Shown here piece by piece: positions 1 through 6,692 of a stretch of 12,570 nucleotides of DNA. Positions within the stretch are counted from its first letter, which is position 1, and each line of letters starts with the position of its first letter. A program made the translations under genes and the position numbers. This stretch comes from Alphaproteobacteria bacterium UBA828 (lineage in GTDB: Bacteria > Pseudomonadota > Alphaproteobacteria > UBA828). The stretch lies in contig DBHM01000026.1 in the NCBI GenBank assembly GCA_002296185.1, positions 1 to 12,570 of the forward strand, read 5' to 3'. Under the pieces are notes generated by a model. It made no database searches. It saw nothing but the letters and a program-made list of their open reading frames with translations, and was not told the origin of the DNA.

Positions 1-860
1 TCATGATCGTCGTGATCGTCATGTTCATCTGCATGTTCGCCGTGATAAGGGATTCCATACATACTTTCATGATTATCGATAGAGATGCCAAAATAACCCC
101 ACTCTCCAGTTCTAGATACACCAAACTTTGTAGACTCGATTTCTAAATCAGAGTTTTCTAGGTAAGACAGCATTTCTTCTTCAGCATGTCCAGCATGATC
201 ATCATGGTCGTCTTCATGAATTACTGCCCCATCAGGAATATCAAAATTACCGAATTCTGTTTTTTTGTATCCCACATTTACATTAAAACCTCCAAGATTG
301 TCCTTGAAGTTAAAGTACTGAGAGTCTCCGTCATTAACCGATTGTTTTTCTAGTCCTGCAATGAATTCTTGGGTAGTAAAATCTTCTGGGGCTATGCAGT
401 TATCTACTACATTAATAATTCCACCGCTTGTGCCATTTGCATAAAGCAAAGATGATGGACCCTTTATAATTTCTACTTGCTCAAGATCATTCAAGTCAAT
501 ATCGTTAAGATGATCAGCTCCCAGTCCAGATACGTCTCGATTTACCATTCCATTTTTGAGTATCTTTACCCTAGGACCAGACATACCTCTGATGATAGGT
601 TGTCCTACAGCTGCTCCATAGTCAGCTATAGAAACTCCCAAATAACTATCCACAGCCTCTCCTAAAGAGGTCGTTGCATTGTCTTCAATCTCGTCACCAT
701 CAATTACGTACAAAGGATTAATAATCCTCGACGGATTCAATATTGACGACGTAACCACAACTTCATCTGCATCATTTGAGGCCGAATCAGAGGGTTCGTC
801 AGCATGTATTTGCGTGCTAATTAAGCTCATCGCCATGAGCGCATAAAAGTAAACTTTCAT
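1..860 (-). CDS. TonB-dependent outer-membrane receptor, ZnuD-like, His/Asp-rich (partial, C-terminus off the left edge)
   Basis: This is the N-terminal 286 residues of an outer-membrane receptor that would import a metal or metal complex using TonB energy. Residues 1-20 form a signal peptide ending IHA. DEVVVTS (32-38) is a likely TonB box. The plug domain (about 40-155) includes QPIIRGMSGPRVKILKNG (87-104) and VEIIKGPSSLLYANGTSGG (129-147). The start of the barrel carries two metal-ligand clusters: residues 215-225 with His at 215, 219, 222 and 225, and residues 271-286 with His at 273, 276, 280, 283 and 286 among Asp and Glu. The second follows MYGIP, a context known in ZnuD-type zinc receptors. 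The ATG at 860 has AGGAG five bases upstream. The gene follows a small secreted His/Cys protein by 49 bases and is probably co-transcribed with it. Zinc is the family expectation, but copper is possible given the upstream oxidase assembly genes. About 60% of a normal receptor is missing. Confidence 0.9.
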   Translation of the reverse strand, partial: MKVYFYALMAMSLISTQIHADEPSDSASNDADEVVVTSSILNPSRIINPLYVIDGDEIEDNATTSLGEAVDSYLGVSIADYGAAVGQPIIRGMSGPRVKILKNGMVNRDVSGLGADHLNDIDLNDLEQVEIIKGPSSLLYANGTSGGIINVVDNCIAPEDFTTQEFIAGLEKQSVNDGDSQYFNFKDNLGGFNVNVGYKKTEFGNFDIPDGAVIHEDDHDDHAGHAEEEMLSYLENSDLEIESTKFGVSRTGEWGYFGISIDNHESMYGIPYHGEHADEHDDHDDH

Positions 861-864
861 GTTT

Positions 865-916
865 TCTCCTAAAATTTAGTCTTTTAAAAAAATAATTTGT
901 AACTAAAATTTAGGAT
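865..916 (-). promoter_or_regulatory. Predicted mRNA stem sequestering the receptor ribosome-binding site
   Basis: On the minus-strand transcript, UCCUAAAUUUUAG (915 to 903) can pair with CUAAAUUUUAGGA (879 to 867) with only one U-U mismatch. U902-A880 and a U-G wobble extend the stem around a loop of about 19 nt. The 3' arm contains the AGGA of the receptor's Shine-Dalgarno site. The 5' arm contains the last codon and the UAA stop (912-910) of the upstream gene. A ribosome terminating there would open the stem, so translational coupling is the natural reading. The stem is mostly A-U, so stability is uncertain. This is an inference from base pairing only. Confidence 0.4.
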
Positions 917-1191
917 TGTGGCGGGGCCCTCGCATTGAAATTTGCAGAAAAAATATCAAGTAACAAATCTTCTGCAACAAAGGAATTAATTGTGAATAAA
1001 ACATTTCCCTCTGAAATATTGAGGCTATATGTTTTGAATGATTCATTCTCACAAACTTGGCAATCAACTGAACTATGCTGATGTATTTCATGATGTTCAT
1101 CTTCGAAAGAGTGAACTATAGGGTCAGCAGACAGCCCTAAGACAAAGAAGAATCCTAGTAATAGAGCAAGTTTTTGCCTTGTGATCATCAT
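910..1191 (-). CDS. Small secreted His/Cys protein, resembling the 'ABC-type zinc uptake system zinc chaperone' family
   Basis: This is a 93-residue protein with a hydrophobic signal segment (about residues 6-22), probably cleaved near LSA/DP, so it should be periplasmic. The mature part opens with a cluster of possible metal ligands: His 27, 33, 34, 37 and 39, then a CQVC pair (Cys 44 and 47). The C-terminus ends RAPPQS. From memory, small proteins annotated as zinc-uptake chaperones in marine gammaproteobacteria share this layout of signal peptide, His-rich stretch, Cys/His pair and terminal R-A/G-PP, and sit beside ZnuD-like receptors. It starts 18 bases after sco1 and ends 49 bases before the receptor. 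There are two adjacent ATG codons (1191 and 1188) and no convincing Shine-Dalgarno site, so the exact start is uncertain. Binding zinc or copper in the periplasm is inferred, and the family assignment is moderate. Confidence 0.7.
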   Translation of the reverse strand: MMITRQKLALLLGFFFVLGLSADPIVHSFEDEHHEIHQHSSVDCQVCENESFKTYSLNISEGNVLFTINSFVAEDLLLDIFSANFNARAPPQS

Positions 1192-1209
1192 TGGAACGGG
1201 AATATAAAG

Positions 1210-1836
1210 TTAATTCAAGATAGAAGCAAGGGCTTTGGTAATTTTTGATGTATCGTGTGGTGCCCTAAAAAACCCAGCATATTTGGCATCAGGATCTATT
1301 ATTACAAGGCTCCCAGAATGATCTACGGTGTAGTTTGGTTCCGGGTTATTTACAACTGGAAAAAAGGGAGCATTTACTTGAGTCGAAAATTTGTATATCT
1401 GATCTATTTCTCCGGTTAAGCCCCTGAAATTATTACTAAAATTATCTAAGTACACTCTTAAGTTTTCTGGTTTATCTCTGTCGGGGTCTACTGAAACAAG
1501 AAAAACCCTTATCTTTTGAGCATCCTCACCCAACATTTCTTTTACATCAGACATTTGCTTCATCGTAAGAGGGCATATATCAGGACAATAAGTAAAACCA
1601 AAAAATAAAATATTCCACTTGTTATTGAATTGCTCAGGTAGAAAAATTTCTCCTTTATCATCAACCAAATTAAATTCTGCCAGTTGTCTTGGCGGGTCAA
1701 TTAAATAAGCACCAAGCGCTTTATATTCATCAACAGTGAGCTCTCTTGGGGTATAAAATCTAGACAAGAATAATGCGAGTATCAAGGCCATGAAGCCTAA
1801 ACATGCTGTTACTGTTATGTAGATGCCTCGATTCAT
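1210..1836 (-). CDS. sco1: Sco1/SenC copper chaperone for cytochrome oxidase CuA
   Basis: This is a 208-residue membrane-anchored protein with a thioredoxin fold on the periplasmic side. It inserts or reduces copper at the CuA centre of oxidase subunit II. One N-terminal membrane helix (about 5-25) is followed by the Sco domain, with the copper-binding CPDIC (Cys 84 and Cys 88) in GFTYCPDICPLT, VSVDPDRD (114-121), and the third ligand His 173 in VDHSG. All three expected copper ligands are present and the length is normal. Its ATG overlaps the ctaB stop as ATGA with no clear ribosome-binding site of its own, so translation is probably coupled. It is the last canonical oxidase assembly gene before the metal-receptor cassette. 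Confidence 0.96.
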   Translation of the reverse strand: MNRGIYITVTACLGFMALILALFLSRFYTPRELTVDEYKALGAYLIDPPRQLAEFNLVDDKGEIFLPEQFNNKWNILFFGFTYCPDICPLTMKQMSDVKEMLGEDAQKIRVFLVSVDPDRDKPENLRVYLDNFSNNFRGLTGEIDQIYKFSTQVNAPFFPVVNNPEPNYTVDHSGSLVIIDPDAKYAGFFRAPHDTSKITKALASILN

Positions 1837-2708
1837 AAATAGATAAAGTGATCTATTAACATCGCTGCGAATAAGGCAGCTAAGTAAATTATTGAATAAG
1901 CAAATGTTGGCATTGCTGATTCATTAGTTTCGTCTTTGTATAACCTGAATGAGTAAAATAGAAATATTGATCCCAATATAATTGCAGAGAAGAGATAAAC
2001 AACACCAAACATTTGCACCGCATAAGGCAGCATCGTGCAGGCCAACAAAAGGAATGTATAAAGTAGAATATGTTGCTTGGTGAAAGGAACACCCTTTTGC
2101 ACTGGCAACATTGGAACATCAGCATCTGTGTAATCCTCTACTCTGTAAACTGCAAGAGCCCAAAAATGAGGAGGGGTCCAGACCATGATAATTAAGACAA
2201 GCAACAACGCGTTCGGGTCAATACTATTAGTTATTGCGGTCCATCCTAAAAGAGGAGGCATTGCACCTGCGAGACCTCCAATAACGATATTTTGACTTGT
2301 CATGAATTTTAAATATCTCGTATATATAAAGCCGTAAAATATAAATGTTAGAGTCGTTAAAATCCAAGTTAAAACATTAGTAAACAGTAAAAGCATTAAT
2401 GCGCCGCTTAGATACAACATTATGGAAAATGTTATAGCCGCTCGATCGCTTATATCACCCATAACTAACGGTCTATTAGAAGTACGTGCCATTTTTGCGT
2501 CAATTTGTTTATCGAAGAAATGATTGATTACGGCTGATGAAGCTGCTAAAAAACTAATCCCAATTAACCCAAAAAAAAACGCTTCTATAGGAGGAGTAAA
2601 GTCAGAACCTATAAGCATACCGCTTGCACATGAAACAAACAGGAGCGCCTGAACTCCTGGCTTCGTAAGTTCAAGATATCCTCTCCAATTAGATAAAACT
2701 GCGGTCAT
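1833..2708 (-). CDS. ctaB: Protoheme IX farnesyltransferase (heme O synthase)
   Basis: This is a 291-residue polytopic membrane enzyme of the UbiA prenyltransferase family. It adds a farnesyl group to heme b to make heme O, the precursor of heme A for the oxidase. The first Asp-rich loop is NHFFDKQIDAKMARTSNRPL (62-81), with Asn 62, Asp 66 and Asp 70 and the diagnostic MxRTxxRPL. NIVIGGLAGAMPPLLGW (140-156) follows. The second loop is WTPPHFWALAVYRVEDY (177-193), then PMLPVQKG. About eight or nine hydrophobic helices fill the remainder, and the length is typical. It starts 3 bases after ctaA with only a weak GAGAA upstream, and it overlaps sco1 by four bases. Confidence 0.97.
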   Translation of the reverse strand: MTAVLSNWRGYLELTKPGVQALLFVSCASGMLIGSDFTPPIEAFFFGLIGISFLAASSAVINHFFDKQIDAKMARTSNRPLVMGDISDRAAITFSIMLYLSGALMLLLFTNVLTWILTTLTFIFYGFIYTRYLKFMTSQNIVIGGLAGAMPPLLGWTAITNSIDPNALLLVLIIMVWTPPHFWALAVYRVEDYTDADVPMLPVQKGVPFTKQHILLYTFLLLACTMLPYAVQMFGVVYLFSAIILGSIFLFYSFRLYKDETNESAMPTFAYSIIYLAALFAAMLIDHFIYL

Positions 2709-2711
2709 TTA

Positions 2712-3689
2712 TTATTGTTCTCTTAGTCTTAGTACGCTCAGATAGGTTATTAATAATAACCCACCTAAGTTGTGACCAACAGCTATTAATAAAGGTAAGG
2801 CGAATATAACATTTGAAATACCAAGTAAAACTTGAATAGATAAAAATCCGATTAACCCTACAGCCAGTAAGGCAAATTTTCTTACGTACAAGTGATAACT
2901 TAGAAATAAGAGGAATGCTGTGACAATAACTGCACCAAACCTATGGGTAATGTGAATGGCTACACGGGACTCGTGATCAAGTTGTCCACCTAAATAATTG
3001 GGGCCAATACTTTGAAAGAAATCAAACCCTTCTTTGAAGTTTGTCTCAGGTAAAATTTGACCCTGACAAAGAGGAAAGTCTACACACGAATAGGAAGCAT
3101 AATTTGTACTTGTCCATGCACCTAAAAATATCTGAATAGCGACTAAAAAGATTGAAATGTTAAATAGTTTCTTGGTTGTTACTCCAAAATTCCAGTTTAC
3201 TCTTTCTTTAAGATGATCCTTAGTTTTGAAATACAATAACCAAAGTAGTCCAGTAGTTAAAAAGCCTGACATTAGGTGCGTTGTTACAACCTGGGGCCAT
3301 AATTTTAGACTTACTGTCCAGTAACCGAATGTGCCTTGAAGAATCACCCAAGCGATCAAAAAGAAACTTAGTTTTCTAACATCAGAAGGCAAGTCTTTGT
3401 AGCGAAAGGCCAAAAAAGATATACAAAGAATCATGAATCCTAATGCTGCAGCGAAATACCTATGCACCACCTCCGGAATTGCTTTAGCAACCTCATAAGG
3501 AGTATCTGGGTATTTGGCATTTGCTATATCAATTTCTTCTGGGCTCACGGGTATAGTCGCAAAACCATAACAACCGGGCCAATCTGGACATCCTAATCCA
3601 GCATCAGCAAGTCTTGTCCAAGCGCCGAGAGCTACAACAACAAATCCTAGAATACCTGACCAAAGAGAAAGTGTTCTTATTCGTTCCAT
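2712..3689 (-). CDS. ctaA: Heme A synthase (CtaA/COX15)
   Basis: This 325-residue integral membrane protein oxidises the C8 methyl group of heme O to the formyl group of heme A. It shows the duplicated four-helix architecture. The expected heme-ligand histidines are His 76 (VVHR), His 138 (TTHL), His 246/249 (IHITHR) and His 306 (VGHN). Both periplasmic loops carry a cysteine pair: Cys 34 and 40 in GLGCPDWPGCYG, and Cys 202 and 208 in SCVDFPLC. These are likely to form disulfides. The ATG at 3689 has AGGA six bases upstream, inside the end of the preceding gene, and is only 2 bases past that gene's stop. ctaB follows after 3 bases, so the two heme-modifying enzymes are co-expressed. Confidence 0.96.
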   Translation of the reverse strand: MERIRTLSLWSGILGFVVVALGAWTRLADAGLGCPDWPGCYGFATIPVSPEEIDIANAKYPDTPYEVAKAIPEVVHRYFAAALGFMILCISFLAFRYKDLPSDVRKLSFFLIAWVILQGTFGYWTVSLKLWPQVVTTHLMSGFLTTGLLWLLYFKTKDHLKERVNWNFGVTTKKLFNISIFLVAIQIFLGAWTSTNYASYSCVDFPLCQGQILPETNFKEGFDFFQSIGPNYLGGQLDHESRVAIHITHRFGAVIVTAFLLFLSYHLYVRKFALLAVGLIGFLSIQVLLGISNVIFALPLLIAVGHNLGGLLLITYLSVLRLREQ

Positions 3690-3691
3690 AA

Positions 3692-4276
3692 TTATCCTAT
3701 TTTTGAGTTCTGAAGAACTTTCTTTAGGTCTTTCAAAAGTTCTCCACTTGGTAAGGTTGAATCATAGATCAGTATCCCATTTCCCAAAGGATCAAATAAT
3801 ATATATGGTGACTCTTGAAGCTTCTCGGTTATAACAGAAGGCAATGATGCAGAGTCTATTTTACCGATATTTAAAAGGGGATATTCATTTTTGATCATCT
3901 CAAGAGAGGTATTGGATAGATTACTTTCATCTACATTTATAAGATATCTGACTACTCTATCGCTGTCCTTGGCCAGTCTAATATTTATTTGCCTAGAAGA
4001 ATATAAAGTATCCCAACACTTGTCTTGACAATCTCCTGAAACAAATTGAACTATTGACCACTTGCCTGGAAATTCGTCTTTAAGAGGCCCTGAATTAATG
4101 TCCATTCTTAATTCACTCAGTTGAATTGGTTCGGACATCAGTGTCCCTTTATTAACTGTCCCTTCTGGGGTGTACCCGCTGTAAAACATTGCAGAACTAG
4201 ACAACAAAACAATAATTGGGGTTAAAAAAATCAAGGAAGCAATTATTCTTCCCGAGTTTTGTTTACTCATTATCAT
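3692..4276 (-). CDS. Membrane-anchored thioredoxin/Sco-like protein of the cox assembly cluster, function unknown
   Basis: This 194-residue protein has one N-terminal membrane helix (about 10-31) and a soluble, presumably periplasmic domain. It has no established function. GKWSIVQFVSGDCQDKCWDT (71-90) holds a CxxxC pair (Cys 83 and 87), placed like the copper-binding CxxxC of Sco after the first core strand. LYSSRQI, then DRVVRYL (106-112) and ILFDPLGNGILIY (159-171), match, from memory, the conserved hypothetical between surf1 and ctaA in pseudomonads (PA0111 position). No histidine equivalent to the third Sco ligand is visible, so copper binding would differ. The start at 4276 is preferred because GGGGA sits five bases upstream. 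The ATG at 4270 is too far from it. The gene overlaps the end of surf1 by 14 bases, so it is translationally coupled. A role in redox or copper handling during oxidase assembly is an inference. Confidence 0.85.
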   Translation of the reverse strand: MIMSKQNSGRIIASLIFLTPIIVLLSSSAMFYSGYTPEGTVNKGTLMSEPIQLSELRMDINSGPLKDEFPGKWSIVQFVSGDCQDKCWDTLYSSRQINIRLAKDSDRVVRYLINVDESNLSNTSLEMIKNEYPLLNIGKIDSASLPSVITEKLQESPYILFDPLGNGILIYDSTLPSGELLKDLKKVLQNSKIG

Positions 4277-4973
4277 AACTATCCCCTTTGTAGCCGTAGT
4301 AAAGATAAGAACAAAATAAAACCAGGGCTAAGCCAAACCACTGGAGGGCATAGCCGTAATGCCTTGAGGGCTGAAGTTCAACAGGTTTCCATATAGGTTC
4401 TAATGCGCCAACAGAAGCTGCAGATAACTGTATTACAGAAATATTTACATTGGAGCCTAAATCTTGTCTGGCAGATTCGTGATCTAGTTGCTGTACTAAC
4501 TTAGGCCACCCGGCCTTAGATACTTCATTAGATAGGTTCAAACCAAATCTCTTAAAAGGTGACAAGATGCCTTGTATTGAGATCATCTCATCTTTCAAGG
4601 CGACATCGTCATTGTTAAATTTTTCTTTGGAAATCCAACCTCTATTTACAAGAAAAAGATTTTTTTCACTAGTTTTGAAAGTTGTAAATACTTCATAACC
4701 GGCCTCTTGCCTGTAAAGTCTATTATCTAAAAAGTAAGACTCTGATCCATATTGTCCCGTTAGATTAACAGTTCTATAAGTAAGATTTTTTAGACTTACA
4801 CTATTCATATCTTTTTCTTCAATGACTGGTTGAGATTTATTTTCATAATGTTGATTCACTATATTCTCTTTTTCTAAACCTCTGCTTACTTGCCAAGACC
4901 CTAAGTAAAGTAAAATAGGAAAGAAGAAAACAAAAAATGCCGTCATTAGCTTTCCTGGACTGAATTTACTCAT
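4263..4973 (-). CDS. surf1: SURF1-family cytochrome oxidase assembly protein
   Basis: This is a 236-residue SURF1 homologue, which helps insert heme a into oxidase subunit I. The two-helix layout is clear. Helix one (about 10-26) leads into LGSWQVSRGLEK (24-35), the family LGxWQxxR signature. A large periplasmic domain contains FLVNRGWI (107-114). RHYGYALQWFGLALVLF (204-220) marks the start of the second helix. Length is normal. It is the first gene of the assembly block, so it probably needs its own promoter in the gap of about 43 bases before the opposite-strand small gene. No strong ribosome-binding site is visible before the ATG. Confidence 0.95.
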   Translation of the reverse strand: MSKFSPGKLMTAFFVFFFPILLYLGSWQVSRGLEKENIVNQHYENKSQPVIEEKDMNSVSLKNLTYRTVNLTGQYGSESYFLDNRLYRQEAGYEVFTTFKTSEKNLFLVNRGWISKEKFNNDDVALKDEMISIQGILSPFKRFGLNLSNEVSKAGWPKLVQQLDHESARQDLGSNVNISVIQLSAASVGALEPIWKPVELQPSRHYGYALQWFGLALVLFCSYLYYGYKGDSYDNE

Positions 4974-5016
4974 GTTTTTTTTACTAGCCTAAGTGTATAC
5001 TGCCCATCCTTTTTAT
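4974..5016. promoter_or_regulatory. Putative divergent promoter region between surf1 and the DUF2909-type gene
   Basis: The 43 bases separate the surf1 start (leftward) from the small membrane gene (rightward). TATACT at 4996-5001 matches five of six -10 bases for the rightward gene, and its palindromic core GTATAC could serve the leftward gene. No convincing -35 box is visible for either direction. A rightward start from this box would leave a leader of roughly ten bases and no Shine-Dalgarno site. The call rests mainly on the divergent arrangement. Confidence 0.35.
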
Positions 5017-5214
5017 ATGATCAAATACTTTATAATTTTCCTAATAGTGGCAATGTTTATCAGCCTTTTCAGAGGTGCCTTCTTTTTAATTAAAGACGGC
5101 GGTTCTACCAAAAGGACCGTTCATAGCTTGGGCGTCAGAGTTTCTATTGCGGTCGTTCTTTTCTTTACCTTAGTGTATGGTTTTATAACCGGCCAAATTG
5201 GTCCGGGTGTCTAA
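5017..5214 (+). CDS. DUF2909-type small twin-transmembrane protein
   Basis: This is a 65-residue protein with two hydrophobic helices (about 3-24 and 43-58). They are joined by a charged loop with FLIKDGGSTKRTVHSLGVR (23-41), the segment by which I recognise the family from memory. It ends TGQIGPGV. Its biochemical role is unknown. Its position between coxC and surf1 on the opposite strand is a conserved arrangement in pseudomonad-type cox loci (PA0109 position), which suggests a link to oxidase assembly or membrane insertion. I choose the ATG at 5017 rather than the GTG at 4993, because homologues begin just before the first helix and the GTG overlaps a possible -10 box. The stop lies 3 bases from the coxC stop, so transcription converges there with no clear terminator. 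Confidence 0.85.
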   Translation: MIKYFIIFLIVAMFISLFRGAFFLIKDGGSTKRTVHSLGVRVSIAVVLFFTLVYGFITGQIGPGV

Positions 5215-5217
5215 ATT

Positions 5218-6132
5218 TTACATCACGTATACAAAAGCAACTAAGCAGACCCAAACAACGTCTACAAAGTGCCAGTACCATGATCCGGCTTCAAAACCGA
5301 AGTGATCATCGGCTGTGAAATGACCTTTAAGACTCCTGAATAGCATAATTGTTAATATGATTGCTCCTAAGCAAACATGAAAACCATGAAAACCTGTTAG
5401 CATGAAAAAAGTAGTGCCATAAATGCCGGTGTTTAGGGTCAAGCCGTAGTGAGCATATGCTTCGTAATATTCTAAGCCCTGTACGAATACAAAAAGATAA
5501 CCGAGTATTAGAGTCATCCCTAGCCATATATTAAATTTTCTTCTATTACCTTCTTTGAGTGCTAAGTGAGCTATATGAACAGTCAAACTTGAAGTAAGTA
5601 AAAAGACGGTATTCCATAAAGGCAACCAGCCTAGGACGCCACCTAAACCTCCAGAGTTGTAAGCGGTTGCAAGGGACATATCTTTCTCAGGACCTGCAAA
5701 TACTGCCTGATCTGGGGTAATCATCAAAGGCCAACTAGCTTCAAAACCAGGCCATAGCATATTAGCTAAACCCTTTTCTCCTTCGCCACCAAGCCACGGC
5801 ACGGCAAAATTTCTTATGTAAGCCAATGCAAAGAAAAAAGCAAAGAAGAACATAACTTCTGAAAATATAAACCAAGCCATTCCATAGACATAAGAGTCCT
5901 TAAGCATTGGATTGTTAAGACCTGCATGATTCTCTTGTATGGTTTGCTTAAACCAGAAATACATTGTTACCCAAATCATTGCGAAAGACAGGAGTAAAAT
6001 TAAATAGGAGTTCGATTCAGTACCAGCATCTATAACTGTATTAGATGCACCAATAATAAATAACAGCAAACTAACGGCCATTGCGAAAGGCAATTTACTG
6101 GATTCGGGCACGTAATAAGGTTGTTGTGACAT
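5218..6132 (-). CDS. coxC: Cytochrome c oxidase subunit III
   Basis: This is a 304-residue subunit III with seven predicted membrane helices. It packs against subunit I and supports sustained proton uptake. Visible family marks are FSEVMFFFAFFFAL (90-103) with the conserved Glu 92, TVHIAHLALKEGNRR (184-198), TGFHGFHV (246-253), and the C-terminal WYWHFVDVVWVCLVAFVYVM (285-304). A loop at about 112-165, rich in Gly and Pro, is the insertion usual in gammaproteobacterial homologues. The ATG at 6132 has an excellent AAGGGGAG a few bases upstream, the strongest ribosome-binding site in the operon. It follows ctaG by 10 bases and is the last gene of the structural block. Confidence 0.97.
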   Translation of the reverse strand: MSQQPYYVPESSKLPFAMAVSLLLFIIGASNTVIDAGTESNSYLILLLSFAMIWVTMYFWFKQTIQENHAGLNNPMLKDSYVYGMAWFIFSEVMFFFAFFFALAYIRNFAVPWLGGEGEKGLANMLWPGFEASWPLMITPDQAVFAGPEKDMSLATAYNSGGLGGVLGWLPLWNTVFLLTSSLTVHIAHLALKEGNRRKFNIWLGMTLILGYLFVFVQGLEYYEAYAHYGLTLNTGIYGTTFFMLTGFHGFHVCLGAIILTIMLFRSLKGHFTADDHFGFEAGSWYWHFVDVVWVCLVAFVYVM

Positions 6133-6142
6133 ATTCTCCCCT

Positions 6143-6691
6143 TTATAAAGTAGCTAATTCTTTGTCTGATTTCACTCTGTCAGTTATGTCAAAAAGAGTA
6201 TAGCCAAGACTCAAAGATCCTATTTCTTTGGGCAAAGCAGGATCAATTATGAATCTTACAGGCAACTCAATTCTTTCCCCAGCTGCTAGAACTTGCCTTT
6301 CAAAACAAAAACATTCTGTCTTATGAAAATACTCTGCTCCTCTCCCAGGAGAAACGCTTGGTATGACTTGACCTACCATTTCCTTTGCGGTCGTATTATG
6401 AAAGACAAAAGTTGCTTCATACTGATTACCAGTGATTACTCTCATCTGAGATTTCTCAGAATCAAAAAACCAAGGCATAGACTCGTTATTATGAGTCATG
6501 AACTGAACAAGCAGCTCTCTTTGCTCTGTTATAGCGAGGGACTCCTCACTGAGAGCACTGGGACCTGTTACTTTCCCATTTAAACCGGTAATTTCACAGA
6601 ACACGTCATACATAGGAACAAGTAGCCATCCAAAGGCGAACATCCCTACAACGATGCCTATCAGATTTCTTAGTGTTCTTCTTGCTTCCAA
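6143..6691 (-). CDS. ctaG: Cytochrome c oxidase assembly protein CtaG/Cox11 (CuB insertion)
   Basis: This 182-residue protein is anchored by one N-terminal membrane helix (about 9-27). Its periplasmic immunoglobulin-like domain delivers copper to the CuB site of subunit I. It has the diagnostic CFCF (127-130, Cys 127 and Cys 129) within HKTECFCFERQVLAAGE, the membrane-proximal Cys 32 in VPMYDVFCEITGLNGK, and LPVRFIIDP (143-151). The only plausible start is TTG at 6691. In-frame upstream codons run into a stop within nine bases, and the next ATG (codon 17) would delete the membrane anchor. That start is 1 base past the coxA stop, with no strong Shine-Dalgarno site, so translation probably depends on coxA. 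A weak start suits an assembly factor needed in small amounts. Confidence 0.96.
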   Translation of the reverse strand: MEARRTLRNLIGIVVGMFAFGWLLVPMYDVFCEITGLNGKVTGPSALSEESLAITEQRELLVQFMTHNNESMPWFFDSEKSQMRVITGNQYEATFVFHNTTAKEMVGQVIPSVSPGRGAEYFHKTECFCFERQVLAAGERIELPVRFIIDPALPKEIGSLSLGYTLFDITDRVKSDKELATL

Positions 6692-6692
6692 A

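Noticed and set aside
1..40. Repetitive GATCGTCATG-like units at the left edge, possibly an iteron or repeat array
   Set aside because: They read in frame as the His/Asp-rich loop of the TonB receptor, so the repetition reflects protein composition, not a DNA repeat element.
477..665. Open frame on the plus strand
   Set aside because: It is antisense to the clear plug domain of the TonB receptor, has no ribosome-binding site and resembles no family I know.
903..1100. Alternative minus-strand frame overlapping the small His/Cys protein
   Set aside because: The other frame has a signal peptide, a metal-ligand cluster and the RAPP ending. This one has none of these features.
1838..1857. Seven-base inverted repeat AATAGAT/ATCTATT just before the sco1 start
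   Set aside because: The stem is very AT-rich and falls in the conserved end of ctaB. The ATGA overlap already explains sco1 translation.
4993..5016. GTG at 4993 as start of the DUF2909-type gene
   Set aside because: The extra eight residues are not expected in the family, and the codon overlaps a candidate -10 box. The ATG at 5017 fits better.
5188..5208. Imperfect GC hairpin near the coxC/DUF2909-type convergent stops, considered as a terminator
   Set aside because: The stem is about six pairs with a bulge, lies inside the coding end of the small gene, and has no run of T after it in either direction.
6293..6583. 96-codon open frame on the plus strand
   Set aside because: It is the reverse-strand shadow of ctaG, whose motifs and operon position are unambiguous.
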